Source: Stenotrophomonas maltophilia (GTDB lineage: Bacteria; Pseudomonadota; Gammaproteobacteria; Xanthomonadales; Xanthomonadaceae). Taken from it: 64,000 nucleotides of DNA. Each line of letters begins with the position of its first letter. The first letter of the stretch is position 1. The notes beneath the pieces were generated by a model, which was not told where the DNA came from, searched no databases, and saw only the letters and a list, made by a program, of their open reading frames with translations. The position numbers and the translations under genes are program-made. Positions 15,371-24,710 of the stretch are shown here, piece by piece. The DNA is taken from assembly GCF_006970445.1 (NCBI RefSeq), contig NZ_CP033877.1, forward strand, positions 1,124,750-1,188,749, written 5' to 3'.

Positions 15371-16984
15371 ATGTCGCACTATCCTTGGTGGCGCGGAGCC
15401 GTCATCTACCAGATCTACCCGCGCAGCTACCTCGATGCCAACGGCGATGGAGTAGGCGACCTGCCGGGCATCATCCAGCGCCTGGACCACATCGCTGCCC
15501 TGGGCGTGGATGCGATCTGGATCTCGCCGTTCTTCAAGTCGCCGATGGCCGACTTCGGCTACGACATCGCCGACTACCGCGACGTCGACCCGCTGTTCGG
15601 CAGCCTGGACGACTTCGACCGCCTGCTGGCCAAGGCCCACGGCCTGGGCCTGAAGGTGATGATCGACCAGGTGCTGAGCCATACATCGATCGAGCATGCC
15701 TGGTTCCGCGAGAGCCGCCAGGACCGCAGCAATCCGAAGGCGGACTGGTATGTCTGGGCCGACCCGCGCGAGGACGGTACCCCGCCCAACAACTGGCTGT
15801 CGCTGTTCGGCGGCTGCGCCTGGCAGTGGGAGCCGCGCCGTGAGCAGTACTACCTGCACAACTTCCTGGTCGACCAGCCGGACCTGAACTTCCATCACCC
15901 GGATGTGCAGCAGGCCACGCTGGACAACGTGCGCTTCTGGCTGGACCGCGGCGTGGATGGCTTCCGCCTGGATGCGATCAACTTCTGCTTCCACGACGCA
16001 CAGCTGCGCGACAACCCGGCCAAGCCCGCCGACAAGCGGGTGGGGCGCGGTTTCAGCCCGGACAACCCGTACGCCTACCAGTACCACTACTTCAACAACA
16101 CCCAGCCGGAGAACCTGCCGTTCCTGGAGCGCCTGCGCGCGCTGCTGGATCACTATCCGGGGGCGGTCAGCCTGGGCGAGATCTCCTCGGAGGACTCGCT
16201 GGCGACCACCGCCGAGTACACCCGCGATGGCCGCCTGCACATGGGCTACAGCTTCGAGCTGCTGGTGGACGACTACAGCGCGGCCTACATCCGCGATACG
16301 GTCTCGCGCCTGGAAGCCGTGATGACCGAAGGCTGGCCGTGCTGGGCGGTTTCGAATCACGACGTGGAGCGGGCGGTCAGCCGCTGGGGTGGCCACCCGG
16401 CCGACCCGCGCCTGGCGCGGATGCTGGTGGCGATGCTCTGTTCGCTGCGTGGCTCGGTCTGCCTGTACCAGGGCGAGGAGCTGGGCCTGGCCGAGGCCGA
16501 GGTACCGTTCGAGGCCCTGCAGGACCCCTACGGCATCACGTTCTGGCCCAACTTCAAGGGGCGTGACGGTTGCCGTACCCCGCTGCCGTGGACCGATGCG
16601 CCGCTGGCCGGTTTCACTTCCGGCCAGCCGTGGCTGCCGATTCCGGCCGAGCACCGGGCGGCGGCCGTGGCCGTTCAGGAGCGCGATCCACTTTCGGTCC
16701 TGGCGGCTTTCCGGGCCTTCCTGGCCTGGCGGCATACCCAGCCGGCCCTATTGCATGGCAGCATCAGATTCATCGAAAGCGCCGAGCCAGTGCTGCTGTT
16801 CGAGCGTATGCTTGCAGATGAAACCCTCCTGCTGGCCTTCAACCTGTCGGCCGAGGCGGTGACCCATTCGCTGCCGCCGGGCAACTGGCAGCAGGTGGCG
16901 GTACCGGGCCCGGATGCGGGCACGGTGCAGGGTGATGAACTCCAGCTGCCGCCGCGCGCGGTGTATTGCGCCCGACGCAGCTGA
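15371..16984 (+). CDS. GH13 alpha-glucosidase
   Basis: A 537-residue cytosolic GH13 enzyme (no signal peptide) starting MSHYPWWRGAVIYQIYPRSYLDANGDGVGDLPGI. Catalytic nucleophile Asp201 (DGFRLDAINF), acid/base Glu270 (SLGEISSED), third carboxylate Asp331 (VSNHDVERAVSRW). Order and length match the Xanthomonas maltose-specific alpha-glucosidase XgtA type, which hydrolyses or transglycosylates maltose. The ATG at 15371 has a strong GGAGGGGGG 8 bp upstream; the longer upstream frame crosses the operator and has no homology. It is first in the locus by position and is controlled through operator site 1. It ends at its own terminator. Confidence 0.92.
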   Translation: MSHYPWWRGAVIYQIYPRSYLDANGDGVGDLPGIIQRLDHIAALGVDAIWISPFFKSPMADFGYDIADYRDVDPLFGSLDDFDRLLAKAHGLGLKVMIDQVLSHTSIEHAWFRESRQDRSNPKADWYVWADPREDGTPPNNWLSLFGGCAWQWEPRREQYYLHNFLVDQPDLNFHHPDVQQATLDNVRFWLDRGVDGFRLDAINFCFHDAQLRDNPAKPADKRVGRGFSPDNPYAYQYHYFNNTQPENLPFLERLRALLDHYPGAVSLGEISSEDSLATTAEYTRDGRLHMGYSFELLVDDYSAAYIRDTVSRLEAVMTEGWPCWAVSNHDVERAVSRWGGHPADPRLARMLVAMLCSLRGSVCLYQGEELGLAEAEVPFEALQDPYGITFWPNFKGRDGCRTPLPWTDAPLAGFTSGQPWLPIPAEHRAAAVAVQERDPLSVLAAFRAFLAWRHTQPALLHGSIRFIESAEPVLLFERMLADETLLLAFNLSAEAVTHSLPPGNWQQVAVPGPDAGTVQGDELQLPPRAVYCARRS

Positions 16985-17010
16985 CCGATTTCTCCGGTGG
17001 CGGTACTTGC

Positions 17011-17043
17011 GGGGACGGGGCCGAAGCGCCCCGTCCCTTTTTT
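17011..17043 (+). terminator. Rho-independent terminator of the GH13 glucosidase gene
   Basis: Stem GGGACGGGGC/GCCCCGTCCC with a 6-nt loop followed by six T residues, about 27 bp after the stop. Confidence 0.93.
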
Positions 17044-17067
17044 GTGGGTGGGCTTCCGGCGAAAGGC

Positions 17068-17131
17068 ATCTACGCATGGCGTGGATCTAAGGGTTGGGGC
17101 GGCGCTGGGTAGATCCACGCCATGCGTGGAT
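17068..17131. repeat. Inverted repeat of the GCATGGCGTGGATCTA element
   Basis: Arms 17068-17089 and 17110-17131 pair with one mismatch over 22 bp around a 20-bp spacer. A half copy lies at 12483-12506, so it is a dispersed intergenic element distinct from SMAG. Confidence 0.8.
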
Positions 17132-17149
17132 GGGCATCCGCGCAAAAGA

Positions 17150-17174
17150 AAACCCGCTGCCTGCGCAGCGGGTT
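17150..17174 (-). terminator. Terminator of the TonB-dependent receptor gene
   Basis: Stem AAACCCGCTGC/GCAGCGGGTTT with a 4-nt loop; on the minus strand it continues into TTTTCTTTT. Located 47 bp after the receptor stop, beyond a SMAG element. Confidence 0.85.
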
Positions 17175-17187
17175 TCCGATGAGTTGT

Positions 17188-17210
17188 TGCCGGCCAGCGG
17201 CCGGCACTAC
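17188..17210 (-). repeat. SMAG/REP element
   Basis: Bottom-strand unit: TTGCCGGCCAGCGGCCGGCA followed by CTAC. It sits between the receptor stop and its terminator. Confidence 0.85.
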
Positions 17211-17220
17211 CCGGGCATGG

Positions 17221-19977
17221 TCAGAACTTGTAGTTCACGCCCAGCATATAGGTGCGGCCCCACTCGATGTACTCCAGCGGGCGGTCCTTGCTGCCGGCGT
17301 AGGTGCGGTATGGCTCGTTGGTCAGGTTGCTGCCCTGCAGCAGCAGGGTCAGGCCACGCAGGGCGCTGCTGTCGCTGAAGGTGTAGCTGACCTGCGCATC
17401 GGTCACGTTTTCGCCGACGACATAGCGCAGGCTGCGGTTGCCGTTGAAGTTGCCGATCTCACCGATGAAGTCCGAACGCCGGCGCTGGCTGACGCGTGCT
17501 TCAAAGCCGCTGCGCTCGTAATAGGCGGTGAAGTTGTACACGCGCTTGGACAGGCCCGGCAGGCTGATCGGGTCACTGCCCACGCTGGAGGCGCTCTCCG
17601 GATCCAGGATGGTGATGTCGCTCTTGTTGAAGGTCGCGCTGGCCTGCACGCCGAAGCCACGCAGGCTGTCGGTCAGCATGTCCAGCGGGAACGATGCGGT
17701 CAGTTCCAGACCCTTCAACGTGCCGCCCTTGCCGTTCTGCGGGGCGGAGAAGGTGCCGGTGGTCAGCACCGGTGCCGTCATGCCCGGCGGCGGCACGTAG
17801 CTGCCCAGCAGCGAGGTGAAGTCGTAGTTGTCGACCGACTGGGTGTAGACGTAGCTCTTCAGGTCCTTGTAGAAGATCGCGGCGGCCACGTAGGCCTTCT
17901 CGCCGAAGTACTTCTCATAGGACAGGTCCAGCGCGGTGGCACGCCACGGGTCCAGCAGCGGATTGCCGCCGCTGCCGCCGGGGCGGCCGGTGCCGGTGTC
18001 CACGCCGAACTCCAGGCCGGCGCGCATCTGGTCCACGCGCGGGCGCGCGACCTGCTTGGCGGCGGCGAAGCGCAGCGTCTGCTGGTGCGGGAACATGAAG
18101 GCCAGGTTCAAGCTCGGCAGCCAGTCGTTGTAGGTACGGCCGTTCGAATACGGCTGCACGTTGTTGCCGGCCGACTGCGAGCTGTCCCAGTAGCGCGAAT
18201 CCGAACTCTGGTCGGTGTGCTGCATCTGCACGCCGATGTTGCCGCGCACGCCGACCTCGCCGATGTCGGTGTTGATGTTCAGGCGCGCCCAGGCGGTGGT
18301 GATCTTCTCCTGCACCGACCACGACTTGGGAATCAGGTAGTCCAGGTTGTCGACCGGATTGAAGGTCATGTAGCGGCCCACTGCGGCCGGTACGTTCCAG
18401 GCCGGGATGGTGCCCAGGCCGGCAAAGCCCAGGTCGACCGGGCGGTACTGCAGGTCCGAGGCGATGTTGGCGTCGCCCTGCGCGCCGAGCAGGATGTTGC
18501 CTTCGGACTGGGTCTTCACCTTGCGGCGGTCGGCGTAGTTCAAGCCGATGTCGATGTCCGGCGCCCACGAGGCGATGGCATCGGGCAGGGCGATGGTGGC
18601 GGCCAGCTTGCCACCCTTCAGGCGGTCTTCCACCTTCGGCACCTTGCCGTAGCCGGAACCGTAGATGGTGTTGGTCAGGAACAGGGCGTCGGGGTTGGAA
18701 TAGTTCAGCCCCGGGCTGATCTGCGAGAAACCATCCTGGCGGATCGTCACGCCGATCGTATCCAGCTGCGGCATCGGGGTCAGCTGCAGGTTGTTTTCCA
18801 GGTTCAGCTCATCGCGCGTGGCCTTGGAGTAGTTCAGGTCGGCGACCAGCTTGACGCCGCCGAAGTTGAACTCGTTGTTCCAGCCGAACGCATCGATCTT
18901 GTCCTTGCGCTTGTTGTACATGCCGCGCACCAGCGGATACACGCCGCTGGCGGTGCCGCCGGTGAACGAGCCGTTGGCGTTGATCTGCGGGTTGCTGACC
19001 AGCAGGCCCGGGGTGTAGTTGCCGTTGTAGTTGCTGAGGTTCAGCTCGAACTGGTTGGCGGTGTCGATCTGCTCGGCTTCGGTGTGGAACGCATCGAAGG
19101 TGCTGGTCCAGCTGTTGTTCGGCCGGAACTGGATTGTGGCCATCACGCCGTCGCGCTTGTTGTTGCCGGTGCGGCGCAGTGCCTTGATGCCATCGGAGAA
19201 GTAGGTGCCGGCGCCCACGCCCGGGCGGTCGCCCTTGTCGGTGTGTTCGGTGGTCCACGGTTCGTACAAACCGACCTGGTTCTCCTGGATCGGCATGTCG
19301 CTGTGCGCGTAGCCGATGGCGATGCCCAGGGTCTTGTCCAGGAACTGGTCGATGTAGCTTGCACTGAAGCGGTTGCCATACGGATCGACGTTGGCAGCGC
19401 GGCCCAGCGAACTCTTCTGGTAACGGCCGCTGACGGCGATCACGCGCTCGCCGAAGCTGAGCGGGCGTGCGGTCTGCATGTCGATGGTACCGGACAGGCC
19501 CTGGCCGACCAGCGCGGCATCCGGGGTCTTGTACACGGTCACGCCGTTGACCAGCTCGGACGGGTACTGGTCGAACTCAACGCCGCGGTTGTCGCCGGTG
19601 CTGACCACTTCCCGGCCATTGAGCAGGGTGGTGGCGAAGTCCGGCGACAGGCCGCGCACGCTGATCACCTGCGCACGGCCCGCCACGCGCTGGGCGGCCA
19701 GGCCGGGCAGGCGCGAGATGGATTCGGCGATGCTGACGTCTGGCAGCTTGCCGATGTCTTCGGCAGAGATCGCTTCGACCACCGAGGTGGCGTCCTGCTT
19801 GACCGCGATCGCGCTCTCGATGCCGCGGCGGATGCCGGTGACCTGCACCGTATCCAGGTTGGTGGCGGCGGTGCCGGCCGGCGTGGTGGTGCTCTGCGTG
19901 GACTGTGCCGACGCCAGCGTCGGCGCCAGGACAACGGCCAGCGCGATGCTCAGCGCGCTGCGCTTGTGGTTCAACAT
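17221..19977 (-). CDS. TonB-dependent receptor, probable maltodextrin uptake
   Basis: A 918-residue outer-membrane receptor. Signal peptide MLNHKRSALSIALAVVLAPTLASA, then a plug domain (TVQVTGIRRGIESAIAVKQDATSVVEAISAEDIGKLPDVSIAESISRLPGLAAQR...) and a beta-barrel ending in the aromatic-terminated strand YMLGVNYKF. This is the TonB_rcpt_bac subclass typical of carbohydrate receptors in Xanthomonas and Caulobacter. The start at 19977 has a perfect GGGAGGGG 3-4 bp upstream; the longer frame starting at 20106 lacks a signal. Operator site 2 lies 125 bp upstream. The substrate is inferred from neighbours (GH97, GH13, sugar MFS), not from the barrel sequence. Confidence 0.92.
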   Translation of the reverse strand: MLNHKRSALSIALAVVLAPTLASAQSTQSTTTPAGTAATNLDTVQVTGIRRGIESAIAVKQDATSVVEAISAEDIGKLPDVSIAESISRLPGLAAQRVAGRAQVISVRGLSPDFATTLLNGREVVSTGDNRGVEFDQYPSELVNGVTVYKTPDAALVGQGLSGTIDMQTARPLSFGERVIAVSGRYQKSSLGRAANVDPYGNRFSASYIDQFLDKTLGIAIGYAHSDMPIQENQVGLYEPWTTEHTDKGDRPGVGAGTYFSDGIKALRRTGNNKRDGVMATIQFRPNNSWTSTFDAFHTEAEQIDTANQFELNLSNYNGNYTPGLLVSNPQINANGSFTGGTASGVYPLVRGMYNKRKDKIDAFGWNNEFNFGGVKLVADLNYSKATRDELNLENNLQLTPMPQLDTIGVTIRQDGFSQISPGLNYSNPDALFLTNTIYGSGYGKVPKVEDRLKGGKLAATIALPDAIASWAPDIDIGLNYADRRKVKTQSEGNILLGAQGDANIASDLQYRPVDLGFAGLGTIPAWNVPAAVGRYMTFNPVDNLDYLIPKSWSVQEKITTAWARLNINTDIGEVGVRGNIGVQMQHTDQSSDSRYWDSSQSAGNNVQPYSNGRTYNDWLPSLNLAFMFPHQQTLRFAAAKQVARPRVDQMRAGLEFGVDTGTGRPGGSGGNPLLDPWRATALDLSYEKYFGEKAYVAAAIFYKDLKSYVYTQSVDNYDFTSLLGSYVPPPGMTAPVLTTGTFSAPQNGKGGTLKGLELTASFPLDMLTDSLRGFGVQASATFNKSDITILDPESASSVGSDPISLPGLSKRVYNFTAYYERSGFEARVSQRRRSDFIGEIGNFNGNRSLRYVVGENVTDAQVSYTFSDSSALRGLTLLLQGSNLTNEPYRTYAGSKDRPLEYIEWGRTYMLGVNYKF

Positions 19978-20101
19978 TTTCCCCTCCCAGGCAATGTTGC
20001 AGATCGATTCGTGGACGTCCCGGAGTGACCGTGGACGTGCGACGCGGTGGCCGCTGTCGTCGCCGCTATGGTAGGCAGCGCGTTCTTCGCGGGAATCACC
20101 C

Positions 20102-20115
20102 TGCATACGTATTCA
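20102..20115. promoter_or_regulatory. LacI-type operator TGCATACGTATTCA, site 2
   Basis: Exact reverse complement of sites 1 and 3. It lies in the leader of the TonB-dependent receptor gene (minus strand). Confidence 0.8.
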
Positions 20116-20158
20116 ATGGCGTTTGCAGGGGTGTAATCGCTTTCAGGCAGCATTTGCG

Positions 20159-20220
20159 GTAGTGCCGGCTGCTGGCCGGCAATCGCGTTCACCGGGTTGC
20201 CGGCCAGCGGCTGGCACTAC
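20159..20220. repeat. SMAG/REP inverted pair
   Basis: A GTAGTGCCGGCTGCTGGCCG unit and a bottom-strand CCAGCGGCTGGCACTAC unit with compensating T/A changes in the stems. Located between the GH97 stop and the receptor promoter. Confidence 0.88.
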
Positions 20221-20228
20221 CGGGGCAT

Positions 20229-22274
20229 TCACAGCGGCGTGAAGCGAATGGCCTGCCCACCGCCCGGTGCCAGCACCAGCATCAATGAGTCGGCACTGGT
20301 CACCTCGCGGGTTTCGCGTGCGAACGCGAACGGGTTGCTGCGGAAATCAGCGCCTTCACCATCGCGGTAGATCTCGGCGCGATAGCGCACGCCTGGCTCC
20401 AGGAAGCCCAGCGACACCGGCAGCACGCGGCCGTGTTCATCCGTGATGCTGCCGAGGAACCAGTCGCGGCTGTTGCGGTCGCGGCGCACGATCGTCACGT
20501 AGTCGCCCACTTCGCCATCGAGCACGCGGCTCTGCTCCCAGTCCACCGCCACGTCTTCGATGAAACGGAACGCCTCGCGATGCTGCAGGTAGTGCTCGGG
20601 CAGGTCGGCGGCCATCTGGATAGGGCTGTACAGCACCACGTACAGCGCCAGTTGGCGGGCCAACGTGCTGGGGATGGCCTGGCCGTGGCGGCCCTTCAGG
20701 CTGAGGATGCCGGGGGTGTAATCCATCGGCCCGGCCAGCATGCGGGTGAACACCAGGTTGACCTCATGCTCCGGCGGGTTCGGTGGCTGGCCCCAGGCGT
20801 TGTACTCCATGCCACGCGCACCTTCGCGCGAGATCCAGTTGGGATAGGTGCGGCGCAGGCCGGTGTCCTTGATCGGCTCATGAGGGTTCACCGACAGGTG
20901 CCGGCGCGCGGCTTCCTGCACCACCTTCAGGTGGTGGCGGGCCATGAACTGTCCGTCGTGCCACTCGCGCCACAGCGGGCCCCCCGTGGGATTGCGGCGG
21001 TCGACCTGGCCGTCGTCGCAGACGTAGCCGGTCTTGAACTGGTCCACGCCCAGCCGTGCGTACAGGTCCAGCGCGGCGCCCAGCTGGTCCTCGTAGTGCT
21101 CGATGGCGCAGCCGGTTTCATGGTGGCCGATCAGATGCACGCCCTTCTTCAGGCCATACGCCGACAGCGCTTCAATGTCGAAATCGGGCGTGGCACGGGT
21201 GAAATCGAAGTCGTAGCCATTGCCCACCCACATGCCGTCCCAGCCCGGATTCCAGCCTTCCACCAGCACACCACGGAAGCCGTGCGCGGCGGCGAAGTCG
21301 ATCACCTTCTTCGTCTTGGCGGTGCTGGCCGCGTGCTTCGGTCCGGTCGCCCAGCTCTCGTTGTCCAGGTGCATCGACCACCACACGCCGAGATACTTGG
21401 CTGGCTTCACCCAGCTCACATCGCCCAGCGCATTGGGTTCGTTGAGGTTGAGGATCAGGTCCGATTCGACCAGGCCACCGGCACGGTCGGCGATCTGCAG
21501 CGTGCGCCACGGCGTGGCGAAGGGCAGGGTGCGGCGCACCTTCCAACCTTCGGCCGAGGGCGACAGCTGTGCGCGCAGGCGTTGTCCTTCTGTGCGGCGC
21601 AGCCACATGCCGGCATAGTCCACCAGCGCGGCCTCGTGGATCGCCACGTGCAGGCCATCGCGGCTGCGCAGGGTCATCGGCGTATGCACCAGCGGCACCT
21701 CGCGCAGTGGCGTGCGCTGGTACAGGTATTCGTAGTGGATCGGCTCGCCGGCGGGAATCCACCAGGCGGTGGAATCCTGCGCGATGGCGAACTCGGTCAG
21801 CTCGTCATCGATGATCGCTTCGTGCAGGTTCGGCTGCTCGGGGAACACATAGCGGAAGCCAACGCCATCGTCGTAGACGCGGAACACCACGTCCAGCCGC
21901 CGCTTGCTGCCGGTGGTTTCGGCCAGCTGTACGGTCAGCTCGTTGAAGTGGTCGCGGGTGAGCCGGCGCTCGCCCCACGGCTGCTCCCAGTGGTCATCGA
22001 CGCTGCGCCGCTGCTGGCCAAGCAGGGCGAAATCGCGGTCCAGGCGGCCGTCACGCAGGGCGAAGCCGAGCTTCGAATCCTCCACCACGGGCTCGTCGAA
22101 ACGCTCGACGCGATAGCGGGCTGTGCCGCCGTCCAGCACGAGACTGACCTTGAGTATCTTGCCCGGTGACTCGACGCTGGCCACCTGTGGCGTGGCCTGT
22201 GCCAGCGTGGCCCAGACCAGCAGGGCCAGACCGAGCAGGTGCGCGATTGCCGCGCGTACAGCAGTGGGTGACAT
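20229..22274 (-). CDS. GH97 alpha-glucosidase (SusB-like)
   Basis: A 681-residue secreted or periplasmic glycoside hydrolase. Signal peptide MSPTAVRAAIAHLLGLALLVWATLAQA. N-terminal beta-supersandwich (about 30-270), then a TIM barrel with family motifs WWSMHL, VEGWNPGWDG, GHHETGCAIEHYEDQL, VDQFKTGYVCDDG, VNPHEPIKDTGLRRTYPNWISREGARGMEYNAWG. The Glu residues in GHHE, NPHE and REGARGMEY correspond to the carboxylates of inverting SusB-type enzymes; the position that is a catalytic Asp in retaining GH97 members is Gly in KTGYV. This assignment is from memory of the family. The ATG at 22274 has GGGAGGGG 8 bp upstream. It shares a regulatory region and operator site 3 with the divergent gene. Confidence 0.9.
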   Translation of the reverse strand: MSPTAVRAAIAHLLGLALLVWATLAQATPQVASVESPGKILKVSLVLDGGTARYRVERFDEPVVEDSKLGFALRDGRLDRDFALLGQQRRSVDDHWEQPWGERRLTRDHFNELTVQLAETTGSKRRLDVVFRVYDDGVGFRYVFPEQPNLHEAIIDDELTEFAIAQDSTAWWIPAGEPIHYEYLYQRTPLREVPLVHTPMTLRSRDGLHVAIHEAALVDYAGMWLRRTEGQRLRAQLSPSAEGWKVRRTLPFATPWRTLQIADRAGGLVESDLILNLNEPNALGDVSWVKPAKYLGVWWSMHLDNESWATGPKHAASTAKTKKVIDFAAAHGFRGVLVEGWNPGWDGMWVGNGYDFDFTRATPDFDIEALSAYGLKKGVHLIGHHETGCAIEHYEDQLGAALDLYARLGVDQFKTGYVCDDGQVDRRNPTGGPLWREWHDGQFMARHHLKVVQEAARRHLSVNPHEPIKDTGLRRTYPNWISREGARGMEYNAWGQPPNPPEHEVNLVFTRMLAGPMDYTPGILSLKGRHGQAIPSTLARQLALYVVLYSPIQMAADLPEHYLQHREAFRFIEDVAVDWEQSRVLDGEVGDYVTIVRRDRNSRDWFLGSITDEHGRVLPVSLGFLEPGVRYRAEIYRDGEGADFRSNPFAFARETREVTSADSLMLVLAPGGGQAIRFTPL

Positions 22275-22353
22275 CGGCAGTTCCCCTCCCAAGGCGCCGT
22301 TGGCAGACCCGGACCATAAGCCAGTGCGGCAGGCGCGCTACCGCGTGGCGCCA

Positions 22354-22367
22354 TGAATACGTATGCA
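22354..22367. promoter_or_regulatory. LacI-type operator TGAATACGTATGCA, site 3
   Basis: Identical to site 1. It lies in the 243-bp divergent region between GH97 and the six-hairpin glycosidase, so one site can serve both promoters. Confidence 0.82.
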
Positions 22368-22517
22368 GATGGACGCAGCCGACAGCCCCGCGTCTACCAT
22401 GGGGCCAAGGCACCTTGAGGGAGGGGCCGCGCCCGTCCACCGGCAATGGTGGTGCGGACCTACAACGCGTGCAGAGAGGGAGGGAGGCCGACGGGCGCAA
22501 GCCGGTCCGCCGCTTCG

Positions 22518-24710
22518 ATGCTGAAGATCATTTGCCTGACCGCTGCCCTGGGGGCAGCGCTGGGATCGACCGCGCAGGCGGCCGACCTGCAATTCGACGG
22601 CCGCCATGCGCGTGCCGAAGCCGCTGCCAAGGGCAGCTTCGTGCTGCATGCGCCGAAAGGTGAGGTGCATATCGCGCCCATGCCGATGCGCAGCCAGACC
22701 GGCAGCGTGATGTTCGATGCCCTGTTCGCGCTGGCCCAGCAGGAAATGGACCAGGACCGCGTGGATGCAATCCGTGATCCCGCCTTCGACGAAGGCCGGC
22801 CGGTGCCGTGCGAGTGCTTCCAGACCGGTGCACGCTGGCCCTACGTGTGGACGCGTGATGTCAGCTTTGCCGCCGATCTGGCGCTCGCACGCCTGGACCC
22901 GAAGCGCACCCGGCAGTCGTTGCAGTTCAAGCTGTCGGCGGCCCGGGACGGGCACACGCCCGGCCTGTTCGTGGCGCAGGACACCGGTTCCGGTGGCAGC
23001 TGGCCGATCAGCAGCGACCGCGTGGTGTGGTTCCTGGCTGCACGTCATCTGCTGGAGGATCGCGCGTTTGCCGACCAGGTCTGGCAGGCGCTGCAGGGCA
23101 CGCTGGCGCAGGACCGCGCGATGGTGTTCGACGCGCAGGTGGGCCTGTACCGTGGCGAGACCTCGTTCCTGGACTGGCGGGAGCAGACCTATCCGGACTG
23201 GACCCGCGAGGACGTGCGCTTCATCGGTGATTCCTACGCACTGTCCACCAACGTGCTGCACTACCAGGCACTGCGCCTGGCCGAACGCCTGGCCGACCAG
23301 CACGGCGACGCCCGTGCGGCCGACTACAAGGCGTGGGCCGATGCGTTGGCGAAGCAGATCGATGCACGCTTCTGGCGCGAGGATATCGGCCAGTACATGA
23401 GCTACATCGGCGAAGCCGCACACCCGGTGCCGTACGCCAAGGTCGATCTGCTTGGCCTGTCGCTGGGCATCCTCGCCGAGGTGCTGCCGCCCGAGCGCGC
23501 GCGCCGTGCACTGGCTGCCTACCCGATGGGGCCGGCCGGCAGTCCGGTGGTCTGGCCGCAGGAAGCGCAGCAGCCGATCTACCACAACCGCGCGATCTGG
23601 CCGTTTGTCAGCGCCTACTCGCTGCGTGCGGCGCGGCAGCTGGACGACGCACCGCGCATCGCCGCCGAGATCCGCTCGCTGATGCAGGGCGCCGCGCTGG
23701 CCGGTTCCAACATGGAGAACTACGAGCTGGTCAGCCAGGCCGTGCATGTCGAGGAAGGCGCACTGAGTGGCCCGGTGGTCAACTCCGAACGCCAGTTGTG
23801 GTCGGTGGCCGGCTATCTGTCGATGGTGGTCGAAGGCGTATTCGGCGTGCAGGATGATGGCCGCGTGCAGCCCAAGCTGCCGGCCGCGCTGGTGCCCGAA
23901 CTGTTCGGCAGCCAGCGCAGCATCCGCCTCGACGCTGCGGGCAGGCGCTACGTGCTGGAACGCCCGAAGCAGCTGGGCGATGGATTGCTGGTAGCGGGTA
24001 AGGTGAAGACGCGTGGCGCCACCACAACCGTGCAGCTGGTCCCCGCCGCAGCGCCGCCGCGCAGCGCAGCGACGACGGCTGACGCCAATGCGCGCGCACC
24101 GGCCACGCCGGCCGCACCGCAGGTGCAGCGCAAGGGCAGGGGCTGGAATGTCATGGTCGCTGCCGACCAGGTGCTGTGGCAGGACGGTCGGGCGCTCACC
24201 ATCAACAATGGTCTGGCACGCATCGGTGACGATGGCCTGCAGCATTGCCTCAGCCTGACCCGGCGCGATGGCGCATTGGAATCGCTGCACAGCCCGATGG
24301 TCTGCGTCGGTCCGCAGCAGCGGTCGAAGGGTACGCAGCGCTGGCAGTTCAGCTCGGCCAGGGCCGGGCAGGTGCGCCTGCGCCTGCAGTACCGCAATCC
24401 GAACGGGCCGATCAACACCGGCGTCACCGCCGCGGTGAAGCAGCTGGTGCTGCAGTGCCCGGGCCAGCCGTTGCAGCGGCACACCGTCACCCTGCCGCAC
24501 AGCGTGGCCGTGCAGGACTCGACCTCGGCGGCATTCACGGTGCCCAAGGGCCGGTGCACGGTCATGCTTGAAGAGGGCTTCAACATGAGCGCGCTGCAGC
24601 ACTTCGCGCACTACACAGGGGGCAAGGGCGGGCGCGATGGCGTGCTCAACCAGGCCCAGGTGCAGGCGCTGGTGGTGGCACCCGTGGCGGTGGCAGAGGG
24701 CGCACGATGA
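22518..24710 (+). CDS. Exported six-hairpin glycosidase (glucosidase/debranching-type) with C-terminal accessory domain
   Basis: A 730-residue protein with signal peptide MLKIICLTAALGAALGSTAQA. Residues about 30-490 look like an (alpha/alpha)6 six-hairpin glycosidase: PYVWTRDVSFAADLALARLDP, TFLDWREQTYPDWT-like, LHYQALRLAERLADQHGD, IYHNRAIWPFVSAYSLRAAR. An Ala/Pro-rich linker (about 510-545) joins a C-terminal part of about 185 residues with cysteines, possibly a carbohydrate-binding or jelly-roll module. Exact family not resolved; GH15, GH63 or another amylo-glucosidase clan member are candidates. The ATG at 22518 is chosen for the signal peptide, though the purine-rich stretch lies farther upstream than usual. 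It overlaps the transporter gene by ATGA. Confidence 0.75.
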   Translation: MLKIICLTAALGAALGSTAQAADLQFDGRHARAEAAAKGSFVLHAPKGEVHIAPMPMRSQTGSVMFDALFALAQQEMDQDRVDAIRDPAFDEGRPVPCECFQTGARWPYVWTRDVSFAADLALARLDPKRTRQSLQFKLSAARDGHTPGLFVAQDTGSGGSWPISSDRVVWFLAARHLLEDRAFADQVWQALQGTLAQDRAMVFDAQVGLYRGETSFLDWREQTYPDWTREDVRFIGDSYALSTNVLHYQALRLAERLADQHGDARAADYKAWADALAKQIDARFWREDIGQYMSYIGEAAHPVPYAKVDLLGLSLGILAEVLPPERARRALAAYPMGPAGSPVVWPQEAQQPIYHNRAIWPFVSAYSLRAARQLDDAPRIAAEIRSLMQGAALAGSNMENYELVSQAVHVEEGALSGPVVNSERQLWSVAGYLSMVVEGVFGVQDDGRVQPKLPAALVPELFGSQRSIRLDAAGRRYVLERPKQLGDGLLVAGKVKTRGATTTVQLVPAAAPPRSAATTADANARAPATPAAPQVQRKGRGWNVMVAADQVLWQDGRALTINNGLARIGDDGLQHCLSLTRRDGALESLHSPMVCVGPQQRSKGTQRWQFSSARAGQVRLRLQYRNPNGPINTGVTAAVKQLVLQCPGQPLQRHTVTLPHSVAVQDSTSAAFTVPKGRCTVMLEEGFNMSALQHFAHYTGGKGGRDGVLNQAQVQALVVAPVAVAEGAR

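Noticed and set aside
17122..20028. 968-codon open frame on the plus strand across the TonB receptor gene
   Set aside because: Antisense shadow of a high-GC gene. Translation is Val/Gly/Arg/His-rich without domains, while the minus strand has a complete TonB receptor with signal peptide and good ribosome-binding site.
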